Source: Verrucomicrobia bacterium UBA3761
GTDB taxonomy: Bacteria; Verrucomicrobiota; Kiritimatiellia; RFP12; UBA1067
Assembly: GCA_002371135.1 (NCBI GenBank)
Contig: DFGB01000001.1
Location: 70,049-123,391, forward strand
Reading direction: 5' to 3'
DNA: 53,343 bases
A model generated the notes under the pieces. That model was not told where the DNA came from and searched no databases. It worked only from the letters and a program-made list of their open reading frames with translations. A program made the position numbers and the translations under genes. This document shows positions 32,788 to 42,325 of the stretch, in pieces; position 1 is the stretch's first letter, and each line of letters starts with the position of its first letter.

Positions 32788-34299
32788 ATGAAAAATTGCA
32801 AAACAGCAATTTGTGCGTTGGTCGCGGCGGCGGTCGTGTTCGCCGGTGCGGCGATGGCGGAGCCGTTGGCGCTCGATTGGCGGCTCTCGGGCGCGGCGAC
32901 GCTCAAGGACGGTGTTCTCGTCGTCGATGCGCCGCCGGAGGCGCCAGGCGGCGGCGCTACAGCGCACTTCGATTTGCGCCCTTGGAGAGGCAAGTCGTTC
33001 GTGCTGAAAGTCCGCGCTTCCATGCAGGGCGTCGCGCGTCCAAAGAATCATTGGGAAGGGCTCAAGTTCCAGTTTTCAATCTACGACCGCCTCATCCGCA
33101 GAAAATCGCACCCGGAGAGCATCCGCCAGCGCTTCGGAGACATGCCGGAGACGACCTTGGAACTTCGATACGACGCCGCCGTGCACGATGCGGACGATGC
33201 CAAGCTCTTCCTCGGCCTCCAGAAAGCCTCCGGCAAGGCCCGTTTCGACTTGCGCACGCTGACGATCGAAGAGACGCCCTCCGCATTTACAATAACGAAC
33301 AAAAATTGGAAAGCCCGCTATCGAGTTCCCAAAGCCGCACCCATGCGCGGCGTGATGTCGCCCGGCGGCGATATGACTGAGGATGACTTCGCGACGCTCC
33401 GCGACTGGGGCGCGAATCTCCTCAGATTCCAGATGACGCATTGCCCGGCGGAGGCGGTGACGAACGTCCCCGCGTGGCGAGCGTGGCTCAAGGGCAGGCT
33501 CAGGCACCTTGATTCGTTCATCCTCCCCATGGCGGAGAAGCACGGCATCAAAGTGGTCGTCGACCTGCACAACGCGCCGGGCGGACGCGACGGACACGAC
33601 TGGCGGCTCTTCGACGACGACGAATACTTCGACGCGCTCGTGGACGCCTGGCGCCAAATCGCGCGCCATTATAAAGGCGACAAGCGCATCTACGGCTACG
33701 ACTTCGCGAACGAGCCGTTCCAGACGCGGCCGCACAAGCGCGACTACTGGCAGGTGCAGGACGTCTGCGCGAGGGCGGTGCGCGAGATCGATCCCTCCGC
33801 TGTCGTCATCGTCGAATCGAACCACATGGACGCGCCCTATGCGTTTTCGTATCTTTCGCCGCTCGCAATGGACGACGTTGTCTACTCCGTCCACATGTAC
33901 GATCCGGGCACATACACGCATCAGGGCGTCCATCCGGGCGACCCGCTCGGCCAGACGTATCCCGGCACGCTCGGCGACGGCGAAACGCTCGACAAGGAAT
34001 ACCTGCGCGCCCAGCTCGCACCCGTGCGCGAATTCCAATTGAAGCATGGCGCGCGCATCCTCGTCGGCGAGTTTTCGGCCATCTGCTGGGCGGAGGGGGC
34101 CGACGGCTACATCCGCGACTGCATCGAACTTTTCGAGGAATACGGCTGGGACTGGTGCTACCACGCCTTCCGCGAATGGCGCGCCTGGAGCGTCGAACAC
34201 GAGGGGCCTGACCGCGACCACCTTGTTCCCTCCCCCGACAACCCGCGCAAGCGCGCGCTGCTGAAGGGATTTTTGAAATGTGAAAATGTGAAAATGTGA
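32788..34299 (+). CDS. secreted GH5-family glycoside hydrolase
   Basis: 503 residues. Signal peptide MKNCKTAICALVAAAVVFAGAAMA, then a beta-rich N-terminal part (25-170) and a (beta/alpha)8 domain. The GH5 acid/base is Glu309 (YDFANEPF) and the nucleophile Glu428 (ILVGEFSAI). Also seen are VVDLHNAPGG and YSVHMYDPG. It acts as an endo-glucanase or related hemicellulase; the substrate is open. The last residues (KCENVKM-stop) are translated from the 8-bp GAAAATGT repeat array that follows, so the natural C-terminus appears to have been replaced or extended by repeat DNA. It is paralogous to the GH5 module at 38175. Confidence 0.87.
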   Translation: MKNCKTAICALVAAAVVFAGAAMAEPLALDWRLSGAATLKDGVLVVDAPPEAPGGGATAHFDLRPWRGKSFVLKVRASMQGVARPKNHWEGLKFQFSIYDRLIRRKSHPESIRQRFGDMPETTLELRYDAAVHDADDAKLFLGLQKASGKARFDLRTLTIEETPSAFTITNKNWKARYRVPKAAPMRGVMSPGGDMTEDDFATLRDWGANLLRFQMTHCPAEAVTNVPAWRAWLKGRLRHLDSFILPMAEKHGIKVVVDLHNAPGGRDGHDWRLFDDDEYFDALVDAWRQIARHYKGDKRIYGYDFANEPFQTRPHKRDYWQVQDVCARAVREIDPSAVVIVESNHMDAPYAFSYLSPLAMDDVVYSVHMYDPGTYTHQGVHPGDPLGQTYPGTLGDGETLDKEYLRAQLAPVREFQLKHGARILVGEFSAICWAEGADGYIRDCIELFEEYGWDWCYHAFREWRAWSVEHEGPDRDHLVPSPDNPRKRALLKGFLKCENVKM

Positions 34300-34500
34300 A
34301 AATGTGAAAATGTTGCCAACACCAATACCCAATTCCAATTGATTTCAAGCATTCCTTTTTTATTGCTCCGGCAAATAATATGATGGATTTTAACACAGAG
34401 GCACAGAGATTCACAGAGGTCTGATAGAAAAGTCGAAAAATTCTCTGTGCAACTCTGTGACTCTGAGCCTCTGTGTTAAAAAGGAAGGCTCGAACGAATA
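34276..34500. repeat. GAAAATGT octamer array and CACAGAG heptamer inverted repeat
   Basis: Four GAAAATGT-type units overlap the GH5 stop codon (34276-34312) and run into GCCAACACCAATACCCAATT. A closely matching block lies inverted at 48345-48410. Further on, CACAGAG units (34393-34420) face their reverse complement CTCTGTG units (34441-34475), giving a hairpin. The gene-free stretch 34300-34590 holds nothing else I can support, apart from the leader of the next gene. Confidence 0.8.
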
Positions 34501-34590
34501 ATCTCGAAATCGAAAATCGAAAATCTCACTCTTATCTCTCCTGTTCTCCATGCTAAAAATCGAAACGTCTTCACACGAAAGGACAACACC

Positions 34591-37500
34591 ATGAAAAAAC
34601 ATATATTGCGTTTCATGTGCTTCGTCATATGCGCGCTCTGCGCCATGACGGCAAGCGCAGAGCGTACGGTCGCGATTACCTCCGTGTCGGACTCCAGCGT
34701 CACGCTCGCCTTCAGCGCGAGCGATGGCGTCGCCTACACGCTCGCCTGGGGCTACGGAGCGAGCGACGGCGGCTCCGCCACCAACGCCTGGGATTCATTC
34801 GCGATTCTCGGCACCGTTGCGGCGAATGCCACAACGCAGACCGTAGCTCTCCCGTCGGGCTGGGGCGATACCGTCTCGCACCTCCGCTTCTTCCTCATTG
34901 AGTCTGCCTCTCCGGCGACGCCCTATGCAAAGCGGCTAGAATACATTGCTTCGGCCGGCGATGCGTGGATAAACACCGGCATCAAGGGTAAGGTCGGCAT
35001 CACGGCGGAGGTTGATTTCTCCTGCACGACAGACGCCGATGCGACGGTTCTCGGCAGCCGCAAGGGCAACGACCGCTTCTTCCCGGTCCACTGGAACTGG
35101 AAGAAGATTGTTCGCGTCCTCGGTTCATGGGACGAGACTAAGTCCGCGACTGCAGCGCTGAACACGCGCTACCTCGCCCGAGCCACTCTCGCAAACGGCA
35201 CACAGTCGCTCCACGTGGATGGTGTGAACATTCCCGCCGCCGCAGGCACTGCTTCGAGTTCCATCGCGACGACTTGCGACATGTATCTCTTCGCCGCGAA
35301 CATCGATGGAACCGCAAAGCAAAATTTTTCCGGCAGGATCTACTCTGTGAGGATATGGAGCGGGGACACGCTAGTGCGCGACTTCGTGCCGTGCGAGGAT
35401 GAAAATGGCGAGGCGTGCCTATACGATTTCGTCGCGGGAAATTATTTCCGCAATATCGGAACGGGCTCGTTCACGAAGGGGGATGCGGTGGCGACAGCCC
35501 CGCGCGTGATGGCGGTGAGCGCGGCGCTTGCCGCTTTGGATTCGACATTCGGCCGTTCCGTTTCCGTCGATTCCATCACGGGTGGCAACGCGACGCTTTC
35601 CTTCGGCGCGATCGACGGCAACGCCTACACGCTCGCCTGGGGCTACGGAGACAATGACGGAGGAGCAAACACCAACGACTGGGATGTGTTTGAGACCCTC
35701 GGCACCGTCGCGGCGGACGCGGTCACGACAAGCGTGACGCTCCCTGCCGGGTTCGGTAGTTCCGTTTCGCACCTGCGCTTCTTCCTGCTTGCACCCGAGG
35801 CGCAGCCGTTCTCGAAACGCCTTGCCTACATCCAGTCGTCCGGCTCGCAGTGGATCGACACTGGTATTCAAGGAAAGATGGGAGTCGCGGCGGAACTCGA
35901 CGTCGAACCCGTATTGATGGGCGACAACACCGTCCTCGGTTCTCGCACGGACTCTGGCGACACACGTTTCTATCTCGTTCACTGGAACTCCTCGGACCTG
36001 CTCGGCGCCATCGGCGGCGGCAGTTATGGCGTCAAGAAGGGCTACTGGTATTGGACGGGCAAGAACACCATTGTTCCGACCGGAACGCGACGTCTCGTGC
36101 GCTCCGTCTTCGAGAGCGGCAACCAGACCGTCGCGCTCGACGGCACGGAAATCGCGGCTTCGACCTACCGCAGCTCGTTCGATTCCGGAAACACGATGTA
36201 TCTTTTCGCCAACCACAATGGCTCGTCCGCTTCTTATGGCTCTTCGGCGAAACTCTACGGCGCGAAGATATGGGAAGGTGAAACGCTCGTTCGAGACTTC
36301 GTGCCCTGCGAGAACGAAAGTGAAGTCGCATGTCTCTACGACCGTGTTTCCGGCTCGTACTTCACCGCTGGAGCCGGGACGTTCACGAAGGGCGGCGAAG
36401 TCGCCGCCGGTCTCGCCGTTGTCGCCGCAACGGCGTCCATCTCAGCCGCCGACTATGGCGAGCCGGACGAATACCTCGACTACATCGAGGCGACGGGCGA
36501 GCAGTACATCGACACCGGTGTGAACGCCGAGACGGGCCTCAAGGTCCGTGCGGACTTCTCGTGGGAGGGGACGATCGACAACAACACGGACTGGGGCCTC
36601 GTCGGCGCCCGCAAGGGCAACGACCGCATGCTGATGGTCCACATGTACAGGACAATGCCTTTCGTGGGATATGGCACGAACTCGCGGTGCAATCCTGCGA
36701 ACGCATCCCACTACACGAGCGGGACGCGAGTTGAAGTCGTGGCCGATTTCTCCGCCGTCTCTTCGTTGGAGTTCTACCAGAACGGGAACAAGACTTTCGG
36801 AGCGAGCGAACCCGCCGACACGTCCATGACACCATTCGCCGAGCAAGGCGCGGTGGATCTTTGCATCCCGCTCTACCTCTTCGCCTACAACGACGCCGGC
36901 ACGGCAACGGGCAAGGCCAAGGCGAAGCTCCACGAGCTCAAGATACTGCGCGCTGACGGCAATGGCGGCTTTGATTTGGTGCGCCACTATCTTCCCGCGC
37001 GGAAGGGCGGCATCGCGGGTCTCTACGACAAGGCGACGGGCAGGTTCTACGGTTCTGCGACGTCGACGCCGTTTGAAGCGCCATCGGTCGCGCTGCCGCG
37101 CCCCGTGAAGACGCTCGCGTGGGTTCAGTCCGACGGCGATGACGGAAGCCGCCGCCTCTGGCTCGATACAGGTGTCATTGCCAAGAGCGGCATCCGGAGC
37201 GATATCGATTTCACGCTCAAAGACACGCCGACCGCCACCAACGAGCGCGGCATTCTGACCGCGCGAGGGGCGGCCAATTCTAACACCCGCTTCTACCTGG
37301 CCTACCACTACCACGGAAACTTCATCTACGGCTACAAGACTTTCTTTGATTCCTCCGTCGCCGCAACGAAAGACGGGCGTTACCGTATTGTCGGTGCACT
37401 CGACGAAGGAGCGCAGTCAGTGAAGGTGAACGACGCGGAACTCAATTCCGGGGCCTCTACGTCAACAGGCTACCTCAACGCCACGAACACGCTTGCGCTC

Positions 37501-38004
37501 TTCTGCTACCGCGACTCGACCGGTACGAGCTACCACTCGGCGATCCGGCTGTATTCTCTCAAACTGTGGGACGGCGACGAGGCGCTGCGCGACTATGTGC
37601 CATGCCTTGCGGACAACGGTAAGGCCGGCCTTTACGACCGCGTTACGGAGCGCGTCTTCTTCCCGGTCGCAAAAAATGCCGGCGCGACATCGGCGTTCTA
37701 TCTCGACTCGGAAGTCGGCGTTGCCGAGACTGAGACCGTTTCTGCGATTACGGTCGATTGGACGAATGGTGCGATCCTGCTGGGCGCTCAGATCGCCGCG
37801 AACGGTGTTCTCGACCTTGTGAATGTCCCGGCCGACGCGAAACTCGGCGGCGCGACGATTCCCGTGACGCTCCACCAGACGACCGATGCCGCGAACTTCG
37901 CCTCCTGGACCGTCCGCGTGAACGGCGAGGCGACCGATTACAAGCTCTACTGGAACGGCAACAGTCTGCGTATCCCAGCCGGCTGCCTAATCATGGTGTT
38001 CTAG
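34591..38004 (+). CDS. large secreted protein with four LamG-like modules
   Basis: 1137 residues. Signal peptide MKKHILRFMCFVICALCAMTASA. The short domain LAFSASDGVAYTLAWGYG occurs twice (about 40-105 and 325-400). LamG-like modules begin at KRLEYIASAGDAWINTGI, KRLAYIQSSGSQWIDTGI, EYLDYIEATGEQYIDTGV and, more diverged, KTLAWVQSDGDD. Modules share endings of the form RDFVPC-x3-G-x-A-C/G-LYD. It ends with AGCLIMVF. It is likely a multivalent carbohydrate- or host-binding surface protein. AAAGGA lies 9 bp before the ATG. It is sister to the gene at 29599 by leader and signal peptide; internal duplication enlarged it. Confidence 0.78.
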   Translation: MKKHILRFMCFVICALCAMTASAERTVAITSVSDSSVTLAFSASDGVAYTLAWGYGASDGGSATNAWDSFAILGTVAANATTQTVALPSGWGDTVSHLRFFLIESASPATPYAKRLEYIASAGDAWINTGIKGKVGITAEVDFSCTTDADATVLGSRKGNDRFFPVHWNWKKIVRVLGSWDETKSATAALNTRYLARATLANGTQSLHVDGVNIPAAAGTASSSIATTCDMYLFAANIDGTAKQNFSGRIYSVRIWSGDTLVRDFVPCEDENGEACLYDFVAGNYFRNIGTGSFTKGDAVATAPRVMAVSAALAALDSTFGRSVSVDSITGGNATLSFGAIDGNAYTLAWGYGDNDGGANTNDWDVFETLGTVAADAVTTSVTLPAGFGSSVSHLRFFLLAPEAQPFSKRLAYIQSSGSQWIDTGIQGKMGVAAELDVEPVLMGDNTVLGSRTDSGDTRFYLVHWNSSDLLGAIGGGSYGVKKGYWYWTGKNTIVPTGTRRLVRSVFESGNQTVALDGTEIAASTYRSSFDSGNTMYLFANHNGSSASYGSSAKLYGAKIWEGETLVRDFVPCENESEVACLYDRVSGSYFTAGAGTFTKGGEVAAGLAVVAATASISAADYGEPDEYLDYIEATGEQYIDTGVNAETGLKVRADFSWEGTIDNNTDWGLVGARKGNDRMLMVHMYRTMPFVGYGTNSRCNPANASHYTSGTRVEVVADFSAVSSLEFYQNGNKTFGASEPADTSMTPFAEQGAVDLCIPLYLFAYNDAGTATGKAKAKLHELKILRADGNGGFDLVRHYLPARKGGIAGLYDKATGRFYGSATSTPFEAPSVALPRPVKTLAWVQSDGDDGSRRLWLDTGVIAKSGIRSDIDFTLKDTPTATNERGILTARGAANSNTRFYLAYHYHGNFIYGYKTFFDSSVAATKDGRYRIVGALDEGAQSVKVNDAELNSGASTSTGYLNATNTLALFCYRDSTGTSYHSAIRLYSLKLWDGDEALRDYVPCLADNGKAGLYDRVTERVFFPVAKNAGATSAFYLDSEVGVAETETVSAITVDWTNGAILLGAQIAANGVLDLVNVPADAKLGGATIPVTLHQTTDAANFASWTVRVNGEATDYKLYWNGNSLRIPAGCLIMVF

Positions 38005-38040
38005 TTTAGCATGAAGAATAGGAGAGGCAGGAGAGTGCAC

Positions 38041-38172
38041 AGTTGCAACACCAAGGAGGCGCGGCTTCAGCCGCGCATTCATGCGTGATTTGCGCGGCTG
38101 AAGCCGCGCCTCCTTGGCGCCAGGGCGTCCCGTTCAACCTTTCAACTTTTCAACTTTTCAACCTTTCAACTT
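38041..38172. repeat. 27-bp GC-rich inverted repeat and TTTTCAAC octamer array
   Basis: Arms at 38051-38077 and 38091-38117 are perfect 27-bp reverse complements around a 13-nt loop, each built on GCGCGGCTTCAGCCGCGC. This would make a very stable RNA hairpin and may end the upstream transcript. TTTCAACC/TTTTCAAC octamers (38134-38172) then run to within 3 nt of the next start codon. Confidence 0.88.
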
Positions 38173-38174
38173 AC

Positions 38175-41100
38175 ATGAAATGCCTCAAACCATTACTGAT
38201 AACGTTGCTTGTTTTTGCCGTGCGCCTTGCGTTCGCCGCAGTGGAGATGCCGGCACTCTCATGGACGCCGTCAAACAACAAGGTCGCCATTTCGGGTGAT
38301 ATCGCCACGGTCGCGCTCCCCGGCTCGACGAAGCAGTCGGGCTATGTCCGCACAACGTTCGATATGTCGGCGTTCGCCGGCAAGGCGTTCGAGCTCACCG
38401 TCAACGCCCGGCTCTCCGGCGTCGCCGGCGCGACGTATTCCTGGGAAGGCCTCAAGTTCCAATTTTCCTTCCGCGACGAATTGCGCGGCAAGGACAACAA
38501 CATCGACGGCGCCCTGCCGCAAAAGACCGGCACGACCGACGGCTGGATCACCCTTACGCTCCGCTTCGATCCGAGCCGCTTCCGCGCGACAAGCGCGACG
38601 CTCGCGCTTGGCATTCAGCAGGCCTACGGCACCGCCATCTTCGACCTTTCGACACTTGCCATCCGCGAAACGCCCGCTGTCTGCGAGCCGGTCAACGAGA
38701 ACTACATCGTCGCCTATCCGGCAGACGTCGCCGCCTTGCCGCCACTGCGCGGCGTCATGTCCCCCACGGGCGACATGAACGAGGGCGATTTCCGCACGCT
38801 CCACGACTGGGGCGCGACGCTTCTCCGCTTCGAGATGGCAAACTGCCCGCCCGAGGTCATCGCGAACATCCCAGCCTACATCTCGTGGATCCGCGGCCGC
38901 CTCGACCACCTCGAAAACGTCATTCTCCCCTGCGCGGAGAAATACGGCATCAAGATCATCGTCGATATGCACAACACGATAGGCGGAAGAGTCGGCGGAT
39001 ATTCCGATTTCGCGCTCTTCGACGATGACGATTTCTACGACACGTGGCTCGACCTCTGGCGCGAGATTGCAATGCGCTTCAAGGGCGACAAGAACATCTA
39101 CGGCTACGACCTTTGCAACGAGCCGAACCAGACCGCCGCGCACAAACGCAACTACTGGCAGATTCAGCAGGCCGCGACCGAGGCGATACGCGAAATCGAC
39201 CCCGATGCGACGATCGTCATGGAGGCGAACGCCGCCGATGCGCCGGACGCTTTCTACTACCTCTCGCCGCTATCGGCGGACAACGTCGTCTACCAGGTCC
39301 ACATGTACGAGCCGGGGACTTACACGCATCAGGGACTCGATGGCAATCCCACAGGCCAGACGTACCCCGGCACGCTCCCGAACGGCAGCGCGTTCGACAA
39401 GGCATGGCTCTACGAGCAGCTCGCCCCCGTCCGGGCATTTCAATTGAAGCACAACGCCCGCATCCTCGTCGGCGAGTTTTCCGCCATCTGCTGGGCGCCC
39501 CAAGCGGAAGATTATCTCAAGGATTTGACTGACATCTTCAACGAATACGGGTGGGACTGGTGCTATATGGCGTTCCGGGCGTGGGGCGGTTGGAGTCTCG
39601 AGCATCAGGAGCGGACTGCAGGCGAAGCGACGCTCTGGGATTTCACACAATCGCCTGACAATCCGCGCAAGGCGGCGATTCTCGCGGCTTTCGCCGACGG
39701 CGCCCAGGCGGAGGCCGTCACGGATTATTTGCGGCTTGAGAGCGGGAGCAGCAAGACGTTGAACAACATTACGAATGACAATCCCGCATCAATCCAGCGC
39801 ATCGTTTTCGCGGGCGGTTCGCTCCGCGGCACATCATTCGACGGGCATCCGCTCTGCACGGCAAATGGAGCGAGGTGGCTGCTTGAAAGCGAAAGCGGCG
39901 CGCCAATCTTGATTGGCGATATCGGCGTCCAGCGTTTTCATTGGCATACGGGCGACGGCTTCATCGAGACGCGCGGCAATGCCGATATCGTCCTCTACAC
40001 CACCTCGTATGATTCCACCTATGGATGCGGCATTGTCTGGTTCGATGATGCACGCACCGCCTGGGACCACACGGGAGATTTCGTCCTCTCCAACGCCGTC
40101 AAGGTCGTCTGCCGCGCCGACGACTGCCTCCCGCACGGGAATGACACCGGCGGCATCCGCATGTCGTGGGTCAACCGAAGAGTGCCGGCGCCCATCCTCG
40201 ATCTGTGCGGACACCGCATCGCCGTGAACGAGCTCAATGCCGTCGGAGGGGGGATCGTCACCAACTCCGTCTCTGCGTGCGCCACGCTGCGCCTGGGAGA
40301 GAACGACCTCGGTGGCATGGTTTCACTGGGCTCGTCGCAGGACTGTCGCAACATCGACATCGAGAAGACAGGTGCCGGCCAGAACGGTCTGGACGTCGGC
40401 TCCTCGTCCTTCGGCAACGTGCGGATTGACGGCGGGCGCTTCCTCGTGCGTGGCGCCGAGAGCGACACCGTTTCCGTCGATGCCCTCTTCCTCGCCTCCA
40501 ACGCGACGCTCATCGTCAAAAACTCCACGTTCCACGCCATGTCGTTCAACCGCAGCGGCAAAATTGAATTGCAGGGCACAGGCCAAATCCTCTATGACAC
40601 GCTCGTCGTGGAGAAGGGTGCCCCGCTCGCGCTCGACGCCGCCGAAACGTGCGCCGCAGTCCGCCTGCGCGACACTTTGACGCTCGCATCCGGCGGTTCG
40701 CTCGTATCCGGAACCGCCGTCGTCGTCGATGGTCCTGGCGGTGGCCTCGTCATGGAAGGGGGTAGCATTCCCTCGACCGCCCGGCTTTCGCTCGCGGTCG
40801 GGCTGGAAAGCAATGCAGAATATGCGACCGTCCTCGACCTCCGCTCCGGCGCCACGACGCTCCAGTGCGCCACAAATGCAAATCCAGCGCTCGCCGCGCG
40901 AATCCTCTTCTCCGGCGGAACCTTGCGCGGCACGTCGTTTTCCGGGACGCCGCTTTGCGCCGCGAACGGCGGCAAGTGGATTCTCGAAGGCGGAGACGGC
41001 TGCGACACTGTCATCGGCGAGCTCGGCCTCCAGCGCATATCGTGGCTCGCAGGTGAAGGGGGGATCGAGACGCGCGGCGATTGCGACGTCGTCATCTACG

Positions 41101-42317
41101 ACAACCAGTACAACGCCGATAACGACTATCGCGGCACGATCTATTTCAACACATCCGACACAACCTGGAATCATTCCGGCGACCTCGTTCTCTCAAATGC
41201 AGTGCGCGCGATCTGCCGCGCCGACGATTGTCTCCCTGCCGGACCGCAGACGGGAATCGTGCGGCTCAAAAGCTGCAATCCATCCATCCCCGCTCCTGTT
41301 CTTGATTTGAACGGCCGCACCATCGCCGTGAACGGTATTGACGTTGCAGAAGGCGGCATCGTCACCAACTCTGCCAATTTGACGGCGACGCTCCGCATTG
41401 GCGAGAACGAGTTGGACGGAGAAGTCGCTCTGCCGCCGCTTGCCGGCGCGAACATCGCGCTTGTGAAGCGTGGAGGCGGAACGAACGCCGTTTCTCTCGC
41501 ATCCGCCTCGTTGCCGGAACTGCGCATTGAAGAAGGAACTCTCATCCTGTTAGGCGCGAGCGGCGATGCATCGAGGGTCGGTTCGCTCTCTGTCGTCGAA
41601 GGGGCGAGGCTTGTCCTTGACGGCGTTTCGCTGACTGCAGAACATCTGGCCGTGACCGGAGCGGTAGAGTCGGTCGGCTCGGGCGGGCTTGATTTTGCTC
41701 GCAATCCATGGTTCTTTGCAGACGGCGCCACGGGCAGCGTTCGCGGAGGTGGCTGGGATGAAACTCCGCCGCGTAAAGACGGCGCATACATGGTAGACGG
41801 CCAGACTGCGACGTTCGCGGCCCGCGAGTCGCGAAGGGTGTATCCTCGTGTGGAACTTGCGATTGCGCAGGACGAGGCATGGCCTGCGGAGATGCTGGGC
41901 GTTTTGCTGCAAACCGCCGTCGACCAAGGCGTCAAGGCCGCAGTGGTGGCGGCACTTGACGGCGAGGGCTCGGCTTGCTGGCATGGAATGGCGCTCGCCG
42001 GGGGCGTTCCGAAGCTGGTCGAGCTTCACGGCGCATCGCCTGCAACCGGGGAAATGCGACGTATCGCGGTGGAGTTCGATTTTACAAACTCTTCGCCGCT
42101 CGTGTCGTATCTTGCCGAGGGCAGTGGCGGCGAACTTGTCCGGCTTGCCGATCCATCCGGCAAAACGTGGCTCCCCATGTGCGGCTCCGTCGACTCGGGA
42201 CTTGAGGGACGCGTCGTCCTTTCCGGCTCTGCCGCGCTCGGGAATTTGACCGGCACGTCGGCTGAACCGCAAAGCGCGCTTTCTCCGGTCAAAGGCTTTT
42301 TCATGATAGTCAGATGA
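38175..42317 (+). CDS. GH5 glycoside hydrolase fused to beta-strand-repeat modules
   Basis: 1380 residues. Signal peptide MKCLKPLLITLLVFAVRLAFA. A GH5 module follows, paralogous to the enzyme at 32788, with acid/base Glu316 (YDLCNEPN) and nucleophile Glu434 (ILVGEFSAI). After about residue 520 come two adhesin-like modules of about 200 residues (from 533 and from 905) related to the one in the protein at 29599, with signatures VCRADDCLPHG and ICRADDCLPAG. A beta-rich end closes with PVKGFFMIVR. The enzyme is probably displayed on or near the cell surface by its repeats. ATG 38175 is chosen because the signal peptide begins there; no Shine-Dalgarno is visible, only TTTCAAC repeats. The stop overlaps or abuts the sugar porter start. 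Confidence 0.85.
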   Translation: MKCLKPLLITLLVFAVRLAFAAVEMPALSWTPSNNKVAISGDIATVALPGSTKQSGYVRTTFDMSAFAGKAFELTVNARLSGVAGATYSWEGLKFQFSFRDELRGKDNNIDGALPQKTGTTDGWITLTLRFDPSRFRATSATLALGIQQAYGTAIFDLSTLAIRETPAVCEPVNENYIVAYPADVAALPPLRGVMSPTGDMNEGDFRTLHDWGATLLRFEMANCPPEVIANIPAYISWIRGRLDHLENVILPCAEKYGIKIIVDMHNTIGGRVGGYSDFALFDDDDFYDTWLDLWREIAMRFKGDKNIYGYDLCNEPNQTAAHKRNYWQIQQAATEAIREIDPDATIVMEANAADAPDAFYYLSPLSADNVVYQVHMYEPGTYTHQGLDGNPTGQTYPGTLPNGSAFDKAWLYEQLAPVRAFQLKHNARILVGEFSAICWAPQAEDYLKDLTDIFNEYGWDWCYMAFRAWGGWSLEHQERTAGEATLWDFTQSPDNPRKAAILAAFADGAQAEAVTDYLRLESGSSKTLNNITNDNPASIQRIVFAGGSLRGTSFDGHPLCTANGARWLLESESGAPILIGDIGVQRFHWHTGDGFIETRGNADIVLYTTSYDSTYGCGIVWFDDARTAWDHTGDFVLSNAVKVVCRADDCLPHGNDTGGIRMSWVNRRVPAPILDLCGHRIAVNELNAVGGGIVTNSVSACATLRLGENDLGGMVSLGSSQDCRNIDIEKTGAGQNGLDVGSSSFGNVRIDGGRFLVRGAESDTVSVDALFLASNATLIVKNSTFHAMSFNRSGKIELQGTGQILYDTLVVEKGAPLALDAAETCAAVRLRDTLTLASGGSLVSGTAVVVDGPGGGLVMEGGSIPSTARLSLAVGLESNAEYATVLDLRSGATTLQCATNANPALAARILFSGGTLRGTSFSGTPLCAANGGKWILEGGDGCDTVIGELGLQRISWLAGEGGIETRGDCDVVIYDNQYNADNDYRGTIYFNTSDTTWNHSGDLVLSNAVRAICRADDCLPAGPQTGIVRLKSCNPSIPAPVLDLNGRTIAVNGIDVAEGGIVTNSANLTATLRIGENELDGEVALPPLAGANIALVKRGGGTNAVSLASASLPELRIEEGTLILLGASGDASRVGSLSVVEGARLVLDGVSLTAEHLAVTGAVESVGSGGLDFARNPWFFADGATGSVRGGGWDETPPRKDGAYMVDGQTATFAARESRRVYPRVELAIAQDEAWPAEMLGVLLQTAVDQGVKAAVVAALDGEGSACWHGMALAGGVPKLVELHGASPATGEMRRIAVEFDFTNSSPLVSYLAEGSGGELVRLADPSGKTWLPMCGSVDSGLEGRVVLSGSAALGNLTGTSAEPQSALSPVKGFFMIVR

Positions 42318-42325
42318 GGCGACAG

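Noticed and set aside
38043..38174. In-frame extension of the GH5 fusion upstream of 38175, and likewise 50149-50250 for the cytidylyltransferase
   Set aside because: The extensions translate repeat arrays (for example FNLSTFQLFNLST), whereas a signal peptide or the nucleotide loop begins exactly at the chosen Met.
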